Notes: a model not told the origin generated them from the letters alone. DNA of 64,000 bases from UBA6107 sp964533735 (GCA_964533735.1 CAZHMD010000003.1:62001-126000), one strand, 5' to 3'; shown: positions 17,489 to 26,401, counted from the first letter of the stretch. Program-made: numbers and translations.

Positions 17489-18334
17489 ATGGAACACAAA
17501 GATGTTGGTAAGAAAAAGAAAGGACTTCGTACTCTGGTCATTTTGTTGATCGTCGTACTCCTCATCGTAGGAGCAGTTGCAGGCTTAACCTATCTAGGGA
17601 AAAAAGCGGCAGGTGACTTGCTCACCATGACCCTGTCTGAGCCACTTGACGGAGCCACAGCTGCAAAGGTAACAATTGACCCGGGAGACGGTAACCTGAC
17701 CCTTGAGAAGAATAGCAGCAGCGAGCAGATGCTGGCCAGTGGAACACTGCAGTACTTTGAGAAAAATGGTGCTCCTCTCTCGACGGTTGCCACAAGCAAT
17801 GGACATACCACATTCACTGTAAATGCAAGCGGCGGGCAGCCCTGGCTGAAACTCCCCTGGTCAGCCTGCAATGGAGCGACCGAATGGACGATCCGCCTCA
17901 ACCCGGCAGTCTCCTACGACATCAGCGCACTCACTGGCGGAGGGAATGTGAGGATAGACCTGACAGGCTTGACCGTCACCCACCTGGCAGCCGAAACCGG
18001 CGGAGGGAATATGGAAGTCACCCTGCCCGAGGATGCCGCAAACCTGGATGTGTTAGCCAAGACAGGCGCGGGTAAAGTAACCCTAAACGTTGGCAACGGC
18101 ATCTCAGGGATGAACACCATCAATGCCAGCAGTGGTGCTGGTGAAGTAAGCGTGTTATTACCAAAAGGTATCGCGGCGCGTATCAAAGTATCCTCGGGAA
18201 ATGTAATCGTGGATCCTGGACTAACAAAGATCAATGACACCACCTACGAGACTCCCGATTATCAGAATGCAACGGATAAAGTTGAGATCACTGTTGGCAG
18301 CGGCGCTGGTGAAATAAACATCATCATTAATTAG
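17489..18334 (+). CDS. Membrane-anchored DUF4097-like beta-repeat protein
   Basis: This is a 281-residue protein with a Lys-rich N-terminus and one TM segment (about 17-38). The extracytoplasmic part is beta-rich with repeating Gly motifs: TGGGNVRIDL, TGGGNMEVTL, TGAGKVTLNV, SGAGEVSVLL, GSGAGEINIII. Such runs are typical of DUF4097/DUF2154-like right-handed beta folds found in envelope-stress proteins of the LiaF type. It probably faces the envelope as a sensor or scaffold, but no activity is shown. It follows the small protein by 4 bp and is followed by a shorter paralogue without TM segment, so this is a tandem duplication inside one operon. Confidence 0.7.
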   Translation: MEHKDVGKKKKGLRTLVILLIVVLLIVGAVAGLTYLGKKAAGDLLTMTLSEPLDGATAAKVTIDPGDGNLTLEKNSSSEQMLASGTLQYFEKNGAPLSTVATSNGHTTFTVNASGGQPWLKLPWSACNGATEWTIRLNPAVSYDISALTGGGNVRIDLTGLTVTHLAAETGGGNMEVTLPEDAANLDVLAKTGAGKVTLNVGNGISGMNTINASSGAGEVSVLLPKGIAARIKVSSGNVIVDPGLTKINDTTYETPDYQNATDKVEITVGSGAGEINIIIN

Positions 18335-18373
18335 AGCCGGACATTAAAACCGGCAAGAGAAGGAGAAAATAAA

Positions 18374-19048
18374 ATGGCAAAGAATGTACTAATCCATAAC
18401 CTGTTGGAACCCCTTGGCAGAATCACAGAAGCGGATGTTGCTATCGATCCGGGTCTCGGCAACCTGGAAGTTGACGGGATTACCAATAACGAGCAGGAAT
18501 TAGCCAGCGGGACGCTGCAATACCTCGAAGAAAAAGAACTACCCACCTGGTCATTGGACACGAATAACCAGCCACCCACTTTCACAATCAAGGCAACCGG
18601 CAAAGGACGAGCTGGATTTCGCTTTCCCTGGGCTGCTTGCTACGGTGCCACCAATTGGCAGGTCCACCTAAATCGAAGAGTGCCATCGACCGTCAATGCC
18701 CACAGCAATGGCGGCAATATCAAGCTCGACCTCAATGGCATGCCAGTGACACGCGTCTCTGCTGAAACCGGTGGGGGCAATATAGAGGTAATCCTGCCTG
18801 ATCCTGCAGCTGACCTGAGTGTTACTGCAAAGTCCGGTGCCGGAAACGTAGTTGTGCAAGTTCCAGGCGGCGTTGCAGCCAGGATACGCGCAACTACCGG
18901 ACTGGGGAAACTGATCCTGAGCCCAAGGTTCGTTATGATCGAGAAAGGCTGCTATCAATCTCCGGATTACGATTTGGCGGATAAAAAAATCGAAGTGACC
19001 GTGAGCAGCGGCGCGGGTAATGTAGTGGTTGAAGAGCGTGCTGCGTGA
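18374..19048 (+). CDS. DUF4097-like beta-repeat protein without membrane anchor
   Basis: This is a 224-residue paralogue of the preceding protein. It shares VTIDPG/VAIDPGLGNL, ASGTLQYLEE, FPWAACYGATNWQVHLNR and TGGGNIEVILP with it, but has no signal peptide or TM segment. It should therefore stay in the cytoplasm unless exported in another way. Repeats such as SGAGNVVVQV and SSGAGNVVVEE again indicate a beta-solenoid-like fold. A GAAGGAG site precedes the start. Loss of the anchor in one copy suggests that the two proteins act on different sides of the membrane or that the soluble one binds a partner. Confidence 0.65.
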   Translation: MAKNVLIHNLLEPLGRITEADVAIDPGLGNLEVDGITNNEQELASGTLQYLEEKELPTWSLDTNNQPPTFTIKATGKGRAGFRFPWAACYGATNWQVHLNRRVPSTVNAHSNGGNIKLDLNGMPVTRVSAETGGGNIEVILPDPAADLSVTAKSGAGNVVVQVPGGVAARIRATTGLGKLILSPRFVMIEKGCYQSPDYDLADKKIEVTVSSGAGNVVVEERAA

Positions 19049-19111
19049 AGAGTGTGTTATCAGTTCCGCCCGGGACCAATCAAACAGCATGAAGATGAAC
19101 TCCGCAAATCC

Positions 19112-19144
19112 TGGTGGGCAGTGTGAAAACTTGCCTGCCCACCA
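19112..19144 (+). other. Intercistronic hairpin
   Basis: TGGTGGGCAG pairs perfectly with CTGCCCACCA around a 13-nt loop. There is no T tract, so it may protect or process mRNA between the DUF4097-like genes and the methyltransferase gene and not end transcription. The rest of the 205-bp gap holds no convincing gene. Confidence 0.5.
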
Positions 19145-19253
19145 AGGCCATGCCTCGAAGTTCAAATTGAAATGGCAAGAAAGAAACCTCAAGATTGCTG
19201 AGATTCACCTGCCAAAGAAAAACTGAAGTAGATAAAAGGAAGGAAAGATAATT

Positions 19254-19808
19254 ATGGACATCTTCAAAAATCACCACGGAATGGATATTGTCGGGCAAGG
19301 CGGGAAGATCATCCTTTTTATGCTGCCATCATTGATCGCTGCCATCTTAGTACAACACTTTTTCCCGCAAGTTGCCAAACTGGGTGAAAGTGTAAGTTTT
19401 CTCAAAATTACCGGTTATGTTTTACTCATTCCGGGTTTCATTTTCTGGGGGACAGCAGTGATCCAGTTATTGATAAAGTTTTCTAAAGGGAAATTAATTA
19501 CCAATGGTGCTTATGGCGTTGTGCGCAATCCCATTTACACCAGCGCGGTGTTTTTCCTGCTTCCCGCTGTGGCGTTGATCACCTTAACGTGGGTCTATTT
19601 TGTGCCTGCGGTCTTCTTGTACGCCGGTGTGATGATCTTCATCGGCAAAGAGGAAAGGCAGCTCACGGATACATTTGGAATGGAATACATAGATTATATG
19701 AAAAGGGTTGACCGCCTGGTGCCATTCAAAAAACCCGGAAATAATGTGCATCTCGCTACCGGAGAGGGCAAAACACAAGAAGCGAAGGAACAAGCCCCTT
19801 GTGTGTGA
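19254..19808 (+). CDS. Isoprenylcysteine carboxyl methyltransferase-like membrane protein
   Basis: This is a 184-residue integral membrane protein with four to five TM segments. The C-terminal half contains GAYGVVRNPIYTSAVFF and FIGKEERQLTDTFGMEYIDYMKRVDRLVPF, the SAM-binding signature of the ICMT/PEMT family. Bacterial members methylate unknown lipids or small molecules; the human-type substrate is not implied. The start has a good AGGAAAG site. The last about 20 residues are a hydrophilic tail. It belongs to the unit started by element B. A second, more distant ICMT-like protein is encoded at 22733-23302. Confidence 0.75.
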   Translation: MDIFKNHHGMDIVGQGGKIILFMLPSLIAAILVQHFFPQVAKLGESVSFLKITGYVLLIPGFIFWGTAVIQLLIKFSKGKLITNGAYGVVRNPIYTSAVFFLLPAVALITLTWVYFVPAVFLYAGVMIFIGKEERQLTDTFGMEYIDYMKRVDRLVPFKKPGNNVHLATGEGKTQEAKEQAPCV

Positions 19809-19860
19809 AAAATGATAGATGTGAGTGAAACCGTAAAAAAACTTTTGAAAGGAGCTAAAA

Positions 19861-20370
19861 ATGAGTAAGAATATTCTGGTCACTTACGCCTCAAAATATG
19901 GCGCAACAAAAGAAATTGCCGAGAAAATCGGCGAAGGGCTGCAGCAAAGCGGAGAGCATGTCGATGTTTTTCCGGTGGGAATGGTCAAAGATCTCACATG
20001 CTATAACGTGATCGTCCTGGGAAGTGCAATCTACATCGGAAAATGGCCAAATGAGGTGGTGCGGTTTATACAAGCCAATGAAAAAAGCCTGGCGGATAGG
20101 TCTTTTTGGCTGTTTTCCAGCGGACCCTCGGGTGAGGGCGATCCGATTGAATTGGTAGATGGAAAGCGCGTACCGGCTGCCTTGCAAGCGACAATCAACC
20201 GTATCCACCCGCGTGACATTACCGTTTTTCACGGCAATATCAACCTGGAAAAGATAAACGCGATCGAAAAATGGGCTGTAAAGAGCGTTGTAAAAAAGCC
20301 TTTCGGCGACTTCCGGGATTGGAACGCCATTGCTAAGTGGACAACCACGATTGCTGAAGCCGTAAAATAA
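19861..20370 (+). CDS. Flavodoxin domain protein (HemG-like)
   Basis: This is a 169-residue cytoplasmic flavodoxin-fold protein. The FMN phosphate loop is VTYASKYGATKEIAEKIG (residues 7-24), and a second flavin-contact region is VLGSAIYIGKWP (about 57-68) with FSSGPSGEGDP (about 86-96). The pattern matches the Flavodoxin_5 group, which includes protoporphyrinogen oxidase HemG; a haem role is not supported by neighbours. It probably acts in redox transfer during stress. AAAGGAG precedes the ATG. It is the last gene of the operon, and a strong terminator lies 140 bp downstream. Confidence 0.8.
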   Translation: MSKNILVTYASKYGATKEIAEKIGEGLQQSGEHVDVFPVGMVKDLTCYNVIVLGSAIYIGKWPNEVVRFIQANEKSLADRSFWLFSSGPSGEGDPIELVDGKRVPAALQATINRIHPRDITVFHGNINLEKINAIEKWAVKSVVKKPFGDFRDWNAIAKWTTTIAEAVK

Positions 20371-20509
20371 GCGGGAAATACTCGAGAAGAGTCAATAAAA
20401 TACTAGCATAGATGGATTAATCACGAAGAAGACCAGGGAGAATTGGCCATATACCATTGACTTGCACAAACCTTGATAAATATCTCTGGACCATTCGTGC
20501 TTAACAGCT

Positions 20510-20549
20510 AAAATACTGGCGGTTCATCTTCAGACCGCCAGTATTTTTA
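20510..20549. terminator. Strong bidirectional terminator between convergent units
   Basis: AAAATACTGGCGGT pairs perfectly with ACCGCCAGTATTTT around a 10-nt loop (stem 14 bp). It lies between the flavodoxin gene (plus) and the anti-sigma gene (minus), so it can serve both. Confidence 0.9.
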
Positions 20550-20642
20550 TGCAACACGTTTTGATTCTTTTTTGCCAACCTATCCATTCTTCGTTGAAAA
20601 ATGGGAGGGATTTGATTTTAGCGCCTACCTCATTACATCGAC

Positions 20643-22067
20643 TTAATAGGCCGGCTCAGCCAAAATCACCTGCCAAGGACCCTGGATCGATTCGACACCC
20701 TGGCCATTGAGCTGAATTGATAATTCACCCGAGGGTACATCACCCATGTAACTCTCTACAATCGCAAAGGATTGACCGTTTACACCTCCGCCACCACCGC
20801 CGCCGCCATTAGGCACACCGCCGGCGATATCATAGGAAAAACTAAGGCTGGAATCGTAGATAAAGGTGATCTCGTAACCGTTCATCCCAAAATCATTTTG
20901 AATTCTTTTTATTGAGACCACATGCACGAGTTTCGGGCCAAACGGTACATCTTTTTCGATGACCCACTCCTGACCTGGTTGGGGATTTTCACCAACAAAC
21001 ACCTGAAAAGTGGATGGGGCATATGGGTCTGTCAACGCCGAGATAGAGTTGACTGTGATCGTCAGCGGCCAGGCGATACTTGGAGAATTAAGCAGCATTG
21101 CCCAATTGTATTTATTGCTTCCTTCTTCGTTGAGTTCAACGATGAAATCTCCCGGGACCATTTCGGGGGTCAGCGTGACATTGTTTGCATCCCGGACAGT
21201 GACATCCTCCAACAAGCCATTGAAGATGTTGACCGTCAACCCACTTTCAGGTTCAATGGTGAGTGTTCCTTGCAAGATGTACCCGTTATCCAATGGGATG
21301 ACCTGGCTTACCACCATTTCTGAGGGAGAGGATTGTGCACCTGCCTCTTCGGCTGCATTTTGAGCAATTTCGGTGGGGATTACAACAACCGGAGCAACCA
21401 TCAATGCGGCATTCCCTTTATCAGTCAGTTGCAGGGGAACCTGGAAACTCCAGAGCGAACTCCCGTTTCCGGATTGCCACAGGCACTCGAGTGTTAATGA
21501 AACCTTATTCTCTGATTGTGGAATAGCGGAGTATGTGGCTTCAAATTGATATGATCCACTGCCTGGCGAAACCCCCAAACTCTCGTCTCGCAACACTGTT
21601 CCATCTGAAAGACTAATTACAGGGGAAGAATTGATGGGGATGGAATTGGTCATCGGGCATACCAGACCTTGCGACATCATGGAATCTTCAATCCCAAGGA
21701 TTGAATACTTCACCAAAGTTTTATCCTTGCTGGCAATCACTTCATTTACGCTTATAGTTACTCCATCTACACTTTGGGTTTGCGGTTCATCCAATGTCCG
21801 CAATTTTTCTTCCTGTACCTGGCCAAAACCAGGTATATAGCCGATCCAACGCTGGATGGTATCTGCTACAGCCGGAACTGTAAAAGCTACCACCGTCAAC
21901 ATCATTAATACCACTGCGGTAGGGATCAAAATTCTCTTTCGCTTGTTCATCATTGCTCCTTTTTGTCCATGAATTTTTGTGTGGATTTTCGGAGCCAGAT
22001 TCAGGTTCTGCGGAATTTGATCGCCAATCAACGAATCCAGAATTTGGGAATATTTGCTGTTTTTCAT
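20643..22067 (-). CDS. Membrane-anchored anti-sigma factor (DUF4179-like)
   Basis: This is a 474-residue single-pass protein, paralogous to the first 450 residues of the protein at 10071-12341. The cytoplasmic N-terminus (about 1-42) is followed by a TM segment (about 46-66) and then IGYIPGFGQV, the counterpart of LGFVPGAGVV. The extracytoplasmic domain has VFVGENPQPGQEW and a run of eight Gly, then VPSGELSIQLNG and QGPW, all matching the paralogue. The beta-propeller is missing. The gene overlaps the sigma gene by 4 bp, so the pair is translationally coupled. The function as anti-sigma factor is inferred from this layout. Confidence 0.78.
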   Translation of the reverse strand: MKNSKYSQILDSLIGDQIPQNLNLAPKIHTKIHGQKGAMMNKRKRILIPTAVVLMMLTVVAFTVPAVADTIQRWIGYIPGFGQVQEEKLRTLDEPQTQSVDGVTISVNEVIASKDKTLVKYSILGIEDSMMSQGLVCPMTNSIPINSSPVISLSDGTVLRDESLGVSPGSGSYQFEATYSAIPQSENKVSLTLECLWQSGNGSSLWSFQVPLQLTDKGNAALMVAPVVVIPTEIAQNAAEEAGAQSSPSEMVVSQVIPLDNGYILQGTLTIEPESGLTVNIFNGLLEDVTVRDANNVTLTPEMVPGDFIVELNEEGSNKYNWAMLLNSPSIAWPLTITVNSISALTDPYAPSTFQVFVGENPQPGQEWVIEKDVPFGPKLVHVVSIKRIQNDFGMNGYEITFIYDSSLSFSYDIAGGVPNGGGGGGGGVNGQSFAIVESYMGDVPSGELSIQLNGQGVESIQGPWQVILAEPAY

Positions 22068-22621
22068 TCCTCATTCCTTTCAGCCTCGAGCAGACCTCGC
22101 AGCCTGGTTCGGGCGGCATTCAACAACCATTTGATTGTTCCGGGAGCAGTCCGCGACACTTCACTCATTTCTTTTTCGGACATTTCGAGATAGTACCTTT
22201 GGACCACCACCACTCTCTGCCGCGGAGAAAGCCTGGCAAGCAAGGCTAGTATCTCAGCCTTCAATTGAGATCGTTCCACTTCACTTTCCACAGATAGAGA
22301 ACGGGAAAGGAGGGTTTCAAGATCGGCTTCGTCAGCCTCCTGCGGCAACGGAAGAATGCGTTTTTCTCTCAAAGCCACATTCAGGGCGGCGTTCATCACA
22401 CTGACCATGAAATACGGCTCAAAAAGCCTGCACTCGTCGAATTGACGGACGCGTTCATAAAAATGCACGAATGCGTCCTGCACTACATCCTCTGCCATGG
22501 GCTTGTTGCGGGTCACCAGGTAAGCCGTTCGAACAGCTTTAACCTGGTATTTTGATATCAGGAAATCCAGCCCATTGATATCTCCGCTTTTTAAGCGGAG
22601 AACAGCTTGCAGATCATCCAT
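22064..22621 (-). CDS. ECF-type RNA polymerase sigma factor
   Basis: This is a 185-residue sigma factor with regions 2 (MAEDVVQDAFVHFYERVRQFDE) and 4 (VQRYYLEMSEKEMSEVSRTAPGTIKWLLNAARTRLR). It is a clear paralogue of the sigma factor at 9520-10074, identical over VVQRYYLEMSEKEM except for one residue. The start MDDLQAV is equivalent to MDDSQAV in the other copy. It is translated together with the anti-sigma gene. The candidate promoter shares CCAACCTTTT with module 1, so the two sigma factors may recognise overlapping promoters. Confidence 0.9.
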   Translation of the reverse strand: MDDLQAVLRLKSGDINGLDFLISKYQVKAVRTAYLVTRNKPMAEDVVQDAFVHFYERVRQFDECRLFEPYFMVSVMNAALNVALREKRILPLPQEADEADLETLLSRSLSVESEVERSQLKAEILALLARLSPRQRVVVVQRYYLEMSEKEMSEVSRTAPGTIKWLLNAARTRLRGLLEAERNEE

Positions 22622-22653
22622 TCTGACTCCAATTCGTGTGTGCGCTCACATAT

Positions 22654-22684
22654 TAACTACAAAAAGGGACTAAAAAAGGTTGGG
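22654..22684 (-). promoter_or_regulatory. Candidate ECF-type promoter of sigma/anti-sigma module 2
   Basis: On the minus strand CCAACCTTTT (22684-22675) is followed 17 bp after AACC by TGTAGTTA. The motif lies 63 bp before the start codon, almost the same place as in module 1 (62 bp). Confidence 0.5.
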
Positions 22685-22732
22685 TTAGATAATTTTATTC
22701 CCCCTGGTCAGTACATGATAAGGAGGTTGCGG

Positions 22733-23302
22733 TTAAAAGACCAACGGAAGAAGTCTTTTTGTGCGGTTTTGATAGTTGATGTAATTATCTCCCAATTGTT
22801 CAAGCATAAATCTTTCCTCAACTTTTATGCGGTAGAGGTATGCAAATGTGATCGGGAGCATCATGGCGAGAATTGAACACCAATTGGACATTGAAGTAGA
22901 GACCCCCAGGAAAATGATGAGTTGGCCAAGATATCCTGGATGCCGGATGAATTTGTATAAACCTGTTTGGATTATCTTGTGGTTTTCCACCTTTGCGACG
23001 GAATATGTAAAGAACCGTCTGAGCGTCAGGATGGAATGAATTCTTATGATCAGGCCGATTCCTATCAAAGACATTCCAATTGCAAAAAAAGAATTCCAAT
23101 GATAAATCCTACCAAGTTTTGATGCACCGAATGCAAACGAAAGAAAGTAACCTACGGTTATAAGACCATATAACAACCGCAGGCTGCCTTTATCATTTGA
23201 AGTGGTACCTTTACTTTTTCGTCTCTGTCTTAAATTTTGAAAAACTTCAAAGAATAAGTACAGGTACGAAACGGCAACAATTATTATTATTTTGGGATCC
23301 AT
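22733..23302 (-). CDS. Isoprenylcysteine carboxyl methyltransferase-like membrane protein
   Basis: This is a 189-residue membrane protein with about five TM segments. The C-terminal part has GLYKFIRHPGYLGQLIIFLG and VEERFMLEQLGDNYINYQNRTKRLLP, the ICMT-type SAM-binding motifs (RHPGY and E.R..L). The substrate is unknown. It shares its fold with the protein at 19254-19808, but the sequences are distant. It is the last gene of a long minus-strand series of lipoprotein and membrane protein genes and lies 111 bp upstream of the second sigma gene. Confidence 0.75.
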   Translation of the reverse strand: MDPKIIIIVAVSYLYLFFEVFQNLRQRRKSKGTTSNDKGSLRLLYGLITVGYFLSFAFGASKLGRIYHWNSFFAIGMSLIGIGLIIRIHSILTLRRFFTYSVAKVENHKIIQTGLYKFIRHPGYLGQLIIFLGVSTSMSNWCSILAMMLPITFAYLYRIKVEERFMLEQLGDNYINYQNRTKRLLPLVF

Positions 23303-23373
23303 CGGCCCTTCCCCGTTTCAGTGCATATCATCTAAATGGCTGTTTCTATAAAATATCCCGCTGCCGGCAAAAT

Positions 23374-23869
23374 TTATTCCTCAATACTAAGTTCGATGGG
23401 TGAGTTACCAGCCCAATACAATGTATAAGTCTCCGGTAAAGGTTGGAATACGGTAAAGCCTATTACAAACTCATCTTCATTAAGCCATCCGCCCATGCCA
23501 CCAAAAAATAATTGTGACCCATCATCTCGCTGAACGAAAATTCCGCTGCTATCCTCGGTTACCATTTCTTGAAAAGACTCGAGTGAAAACTCGCCCATAA
23601 CTATTTTTTCCATGCCAGGCCTTGCCAGTTCCACCAGTAGAAATTTATCTCCTGGAGGGGCTTTCGTATCACGGACCTCGTCAACCAGGCGCGCAGAAAC
23701 AATAATAAAATCTCCCATTTCAGACTTTATGAGCGGATAGGTTACCTCTGTACTTGAAATCGGTGCAGCTAAAACTTCAGTTCCTTCGATTGTTTGAGTC
23801 ATACGCTCGTGTACATGCGGTTAGGAGAAATGCAATAGTTATTAAAATGATTATCCCTTTGGTTTTCAT
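23374..23869 (-). pseudogene. Lipoprotein gene split by a frameshift
   Basis: The ATG at 23869 has a good AAGGA site and encodes MKTKGIIILITIAFLLTAC, a classic lipoprotein signal with lipobox LTAC. That frame stops after 30 codons. A 142-codon reading frame (23802-23374) in another frame supplies the mature part: TYPLIKSEMGDFIIVSARLVDE, then DKFLLVELARPGMEK. The two frames overlap near 23800-23815, so a single-base change would restore one protein of about 164 residues. No domain is recognised; the mature part looks like a small beta-rich extracytoplasmic domain. It may be a true pseudogene or an assembly error. Confidence 0.65.
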
Positions 23870-23977
23870 GGTAGATCCTTTCTATAATAATTTATTGGTT
23901 TGGATCCTGTTTTAGATAGCGCGCTTATTGATCTGATTTGTACAACCAGAAAACAGATTCTGGATTGAATTAGTGAA

Positions 23978-24886
23978 TTATTCAACTAAATTCGGCATCA
24001 CCCAGTTATGCAATTCTTGTGTGAAGATTACCGCCTCTGGGTAATTATTTTCGATCATCTCAGTGTTTATGGGATCAGTAAATTGATAATGACTAGCAAT
24101 GACAAATTTACTTTTGAACACATCGAAATACAAGGGGAGTAACGCTTCATCCGACAGGAGAAAATGTTGAATGAAAGCAATATCGATTTGCTTTCCCAGA
24201 AAGTCATATCCTTGAAGACTTTCAGTTGAGAGAAGGCTCGCGTCGATATCACCGGTGTGGAACAGAGTGACTCCATTGATATTGATCACATAACCCTGGT
24301 TCATGACCTCGGTTTCACCGGTTTCACCTTTGCCATGTGATAAGTAAATGGCTTCCACCTGGATCCCGTTTATTTCTTTCTGAACCGAGTTTCCAGTGCT
24401 CGCATCTAACGTAATTACCCTTTCGCCTAAACCATTAATTTGATTCGTAACCTGGCTTGTGGAGACAAACACTGCCCCGGGGTTATTTTGCATGTGCGTT
24501 TGTACCATGCTTGCGCTGAAGTGATCTGGGTGGTAATGAGTGGCAAGGATCAGGTCGATATTATCGAATGGCGGGAGGGCGTGAACCAACAAACCTTGCA
24601 CATTTAGAGGGAGTTTATAAATACCACTGATCCCACTAAATACCGCGTCTATGAGCACTTTCTTGTCGCCCACGGTGATGAGAAAACCCGAATTTCCAAC
24701 ATAGGTGACACGCGTGCCATCAAAGAATGCTTCACCGGTCACCAGAGGTGTCGATGTTGCCTCAAAAGCTGTTGGAGTGATCGAAGTCGCGGCGGTGCGG
24801 GATTGTCTATTAACTCCATTGCACCCAGATAACATTATTAGGATAATTAAAATGATTATCATGCGCCGAAAGTAAAATTTCATCAT
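23978..24886 (-). CDS. Secreted metallo-beta-lactamase-fold lipoprotein
   Basis: This is a 302-residue lipoprotein with a signal sequence ending MLSGC (Cys22). The mature part is an MBL-fold hydrolase of the UlaG-like type: the metal motif THYHPDH is at about 116-122, further metal ligands in YLSHGKG and FHTGDID, and a terminal ASHYQF. Family members hydrolyse esters or lactones with one or two zinc or manganese ions; the substrate here is unknown. It is encoded 2 bp after the DUF333 lipoprotein, so the two are probably co-translated and both act at the cell surface. Confidence 0.8.
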   Translation of the reverse strand: MMKFYFRRMIIILIILIMLSGCNGVNRQSRTAATSITPTAFEATSTPLVTGEAFFDGTRVTYVGNSGFLITVGDKKVLIDAVFSGISGIYKLPLNVQGLLVHALPPFDNIDLILATHYHPDHFSASMVQTHMQNNPGAVFVSTSQVTNQINGLGERVITLDASTGNSVQKEINGIQVEAIYLSHGKGETGETEVMNQGYVININGVTLFHTGDIDASLLSTESLQGYDFLGKQIDIAFIQHFLLSDEALLPLYFDVFKSKFVIASHYQFTDPINTEMIENNYPEAVIFTQELHNWVMPNLVE

Positions 24887-24888
24887 AT

Positions 24889-25455
24889 TTACTCTTCAAT
24901 CACGATGCGGTCAGGATGGATCTGTGAACCGTTGTAATCGGGCACATCCAATGATATTATGCCGTAAAGATGAACGATCTTGCCGGTATCCCGCAGCGCT
25001 TCGATCTGGGACTGTATCGCAGGATCAATTGAATCAATCCCATAGGAAATTAGCTGCCCCAAATCCTGGCGTTCGAAGAAATCATTGTATTGTGCACCAG
25101 CAGGTGTACTCTTGATGGTTCCCCACCAGTCAGTGACCGCTTCTGTACCCGGCTGTAAAGGACTTCCTGGAGTTACTACTGTTTCAGTCGGTTTTAATGA
25201 ATCACCCGCTTTACACTCTCCCCTGAAGTAAGCCCATTCATCACATTCACTTCCATCAGAGAAGAGACAGAAACCGGCGACACTGCCATCGGCTGCCTGC
25301 CTGTTTTCTTCTGTGCCGCCATTTTCTTTGCAGAAGACGGAAGCAGGGTTAGGGATTTCAATGGCAGCAGTCGGTTGTAATTCTTCCGATTTGCAAGCCG
25401 ATAACGCGAGAATTGCTGTTAGCAGTACGAACATTAAGATCTTTGTTGATTTCAT
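24889..25455 (-). CDS. Lipoprotein with DUF333 domain
   Basis: This is a 188-residue lipoprotein; the signal ends in LSAC (Cys21). The DUF333 domain (about 30-75) shows NPASVFCKENGG, then VAGFCLFSDGSECDEWAYFRGEC, with four to five Cys that likely form disulfides. A C-terminal part (about 100-185) with KIVHLYGIISLDVPDYNGSQIHPDRIVIEE is beta-rich, OB-like, and not assigned. DUF333 proteins were once called putative haemolysins without proof. The start at 25455 follows GGAGGG; the ten codons upstream are unlikely to be translated. Confidence 0.75.
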   Translation of the reverse strand: MKSTKILMFVLLTAILALSACKSEELQPTAAIEIPNPASVFCKENGGTEENRQAADGSVAGFCLFSDGSECDEWAYFRGECKAGDSLKPTETVVTPGSPLQPGTEAVTDWWGTIKSTPAGAQYNDFFERQDLGQLISYGIDSIDPAIQSQIEALRDTGKIVHLYGIISLDVPDYNGSQIHPDRIVIEE

Positions 25456-25623
25456 TTTTCCCTCCGGACTATTTTGAAAAATCATTTGATACTCTTTTGA
25501 CGCTGTCAGTGGATTTCCCGTTCCTGAAACTGATTAAGTGTTTATTAATTTTGGTGAAGACATTCATCTTTCCGACCATACTGTTCATGACAGATGAAGA
25601 CGCTCGCGGAAAACTCCCAACAG

Positions 25624-26295
25624 TCACTTCATGGATTCTTTTAACAAGCCCACTCCCATGAAGACTATTCCAAAGTTTTTAATGACCATACTGATGATAA
25701 AAATTGTTAATACGGTTGATGTAACGTGATTCATGAAGTATATTTTTGCAGGCATGCCAATCAACATGGAGGTAAGCACGATCAACCCACCTGCAATGCC
25801 ATAGGGATTTTGGAGGTTGAAGAAAAGTATTGTTAAAGCGATCGAGAATCCAAAACCACCGATCAACCCGCCAAATAGAGCGCCAAGTCCTTTCAGGAAG
25901 CCGGCTTGTGTGAGCACTGTGTAATCACTGATGGTGGGATGAATCTGGATGCTGCTGGCGAAATTTGTTGTGACGTAACTCCAAAATATTCTTTCCAAAA
26001 TATACAGAATACCAATAATCATGGCAATAAAGGCGATGGACTTATGGTACTTGAGCCAGCTTCCATAAAGACCTATAGTAAGCATGGCGATGGAGAGGAT
26101 CAACAAAGGTTCACCGAAATAGCCGGCAATTTTGTATGGTGTAGCATAAATAGGCGCCGGATTCAGCGGGTACTTGCTTATCTGGAGAGAAGAGATAAAC
26201 CAATCCCCAATCCCGTGCATATCCGATACCATGGTAGCGGCAGTTGCCAGGAAAAAAGCCCCCAGCGAGCCAATTAATAGCATTTTATTTTCCAT
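25624..26295 (-). CDS. Multi-TM membrane protein, function unknown
   Basis: This is a 223-residue protein with about six TM segments and no recognised domain. Hydrophilic loops are short; the longest (about 37-55) contains SKYPLNPAPIYATPYK. It sits among small membrane and lipoprotein genes on the same strand and probably shares their regulation. Some resemblance in length and layout to DUF4386 proteins is seen, but no diagnostic motif. Confidence 0.55.
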   Translation of the reverse strand: MENKMLLIGSLGAFFLATAATMVSDMHGIGDWFISSLQISKYPLNPAPIYATPYKIAGYFGEPLLILSIAMLTIGLYGSWLKYHKSIAFIAMIIGILYILERIFWSYVTTNFASSIQIHPTISDYTVLTQAGFLKGLGALFGGLIGGFGFSIALTILFFNLQNPYGIAGGLIVLTSMLIGMPAKIYFMNHVTSTVLTIFIISMVIKNFGIVFMGVGLLKESMK

Positions 26296-26401
26296 TAATA
26301 ATTCCCATCAGGTTTACCGTTGCTTTGATACAGCTTCAGTTTTTTGGTTTCCAGCAAACCTTCTTCAAAGATTGGAAAGGGAGTAGCCCTTCACTAACCA
26401 A

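Noticed and set aside
19029..19226. Possible 65-codon gene between the DUF4097-like and methyltransferase genes
   Set aside because: It overlaps the preceding gene, has no ribosome site and spans a stable hairpin (19112-19144).
20780..20815. CCG/CCA-rich tract as a regulatory or unstable repeat
   Set aside because: It encodes the poly-Gly loop of the anti-sigma factor, and a similar Gly run exists at the same place in the paralogue.
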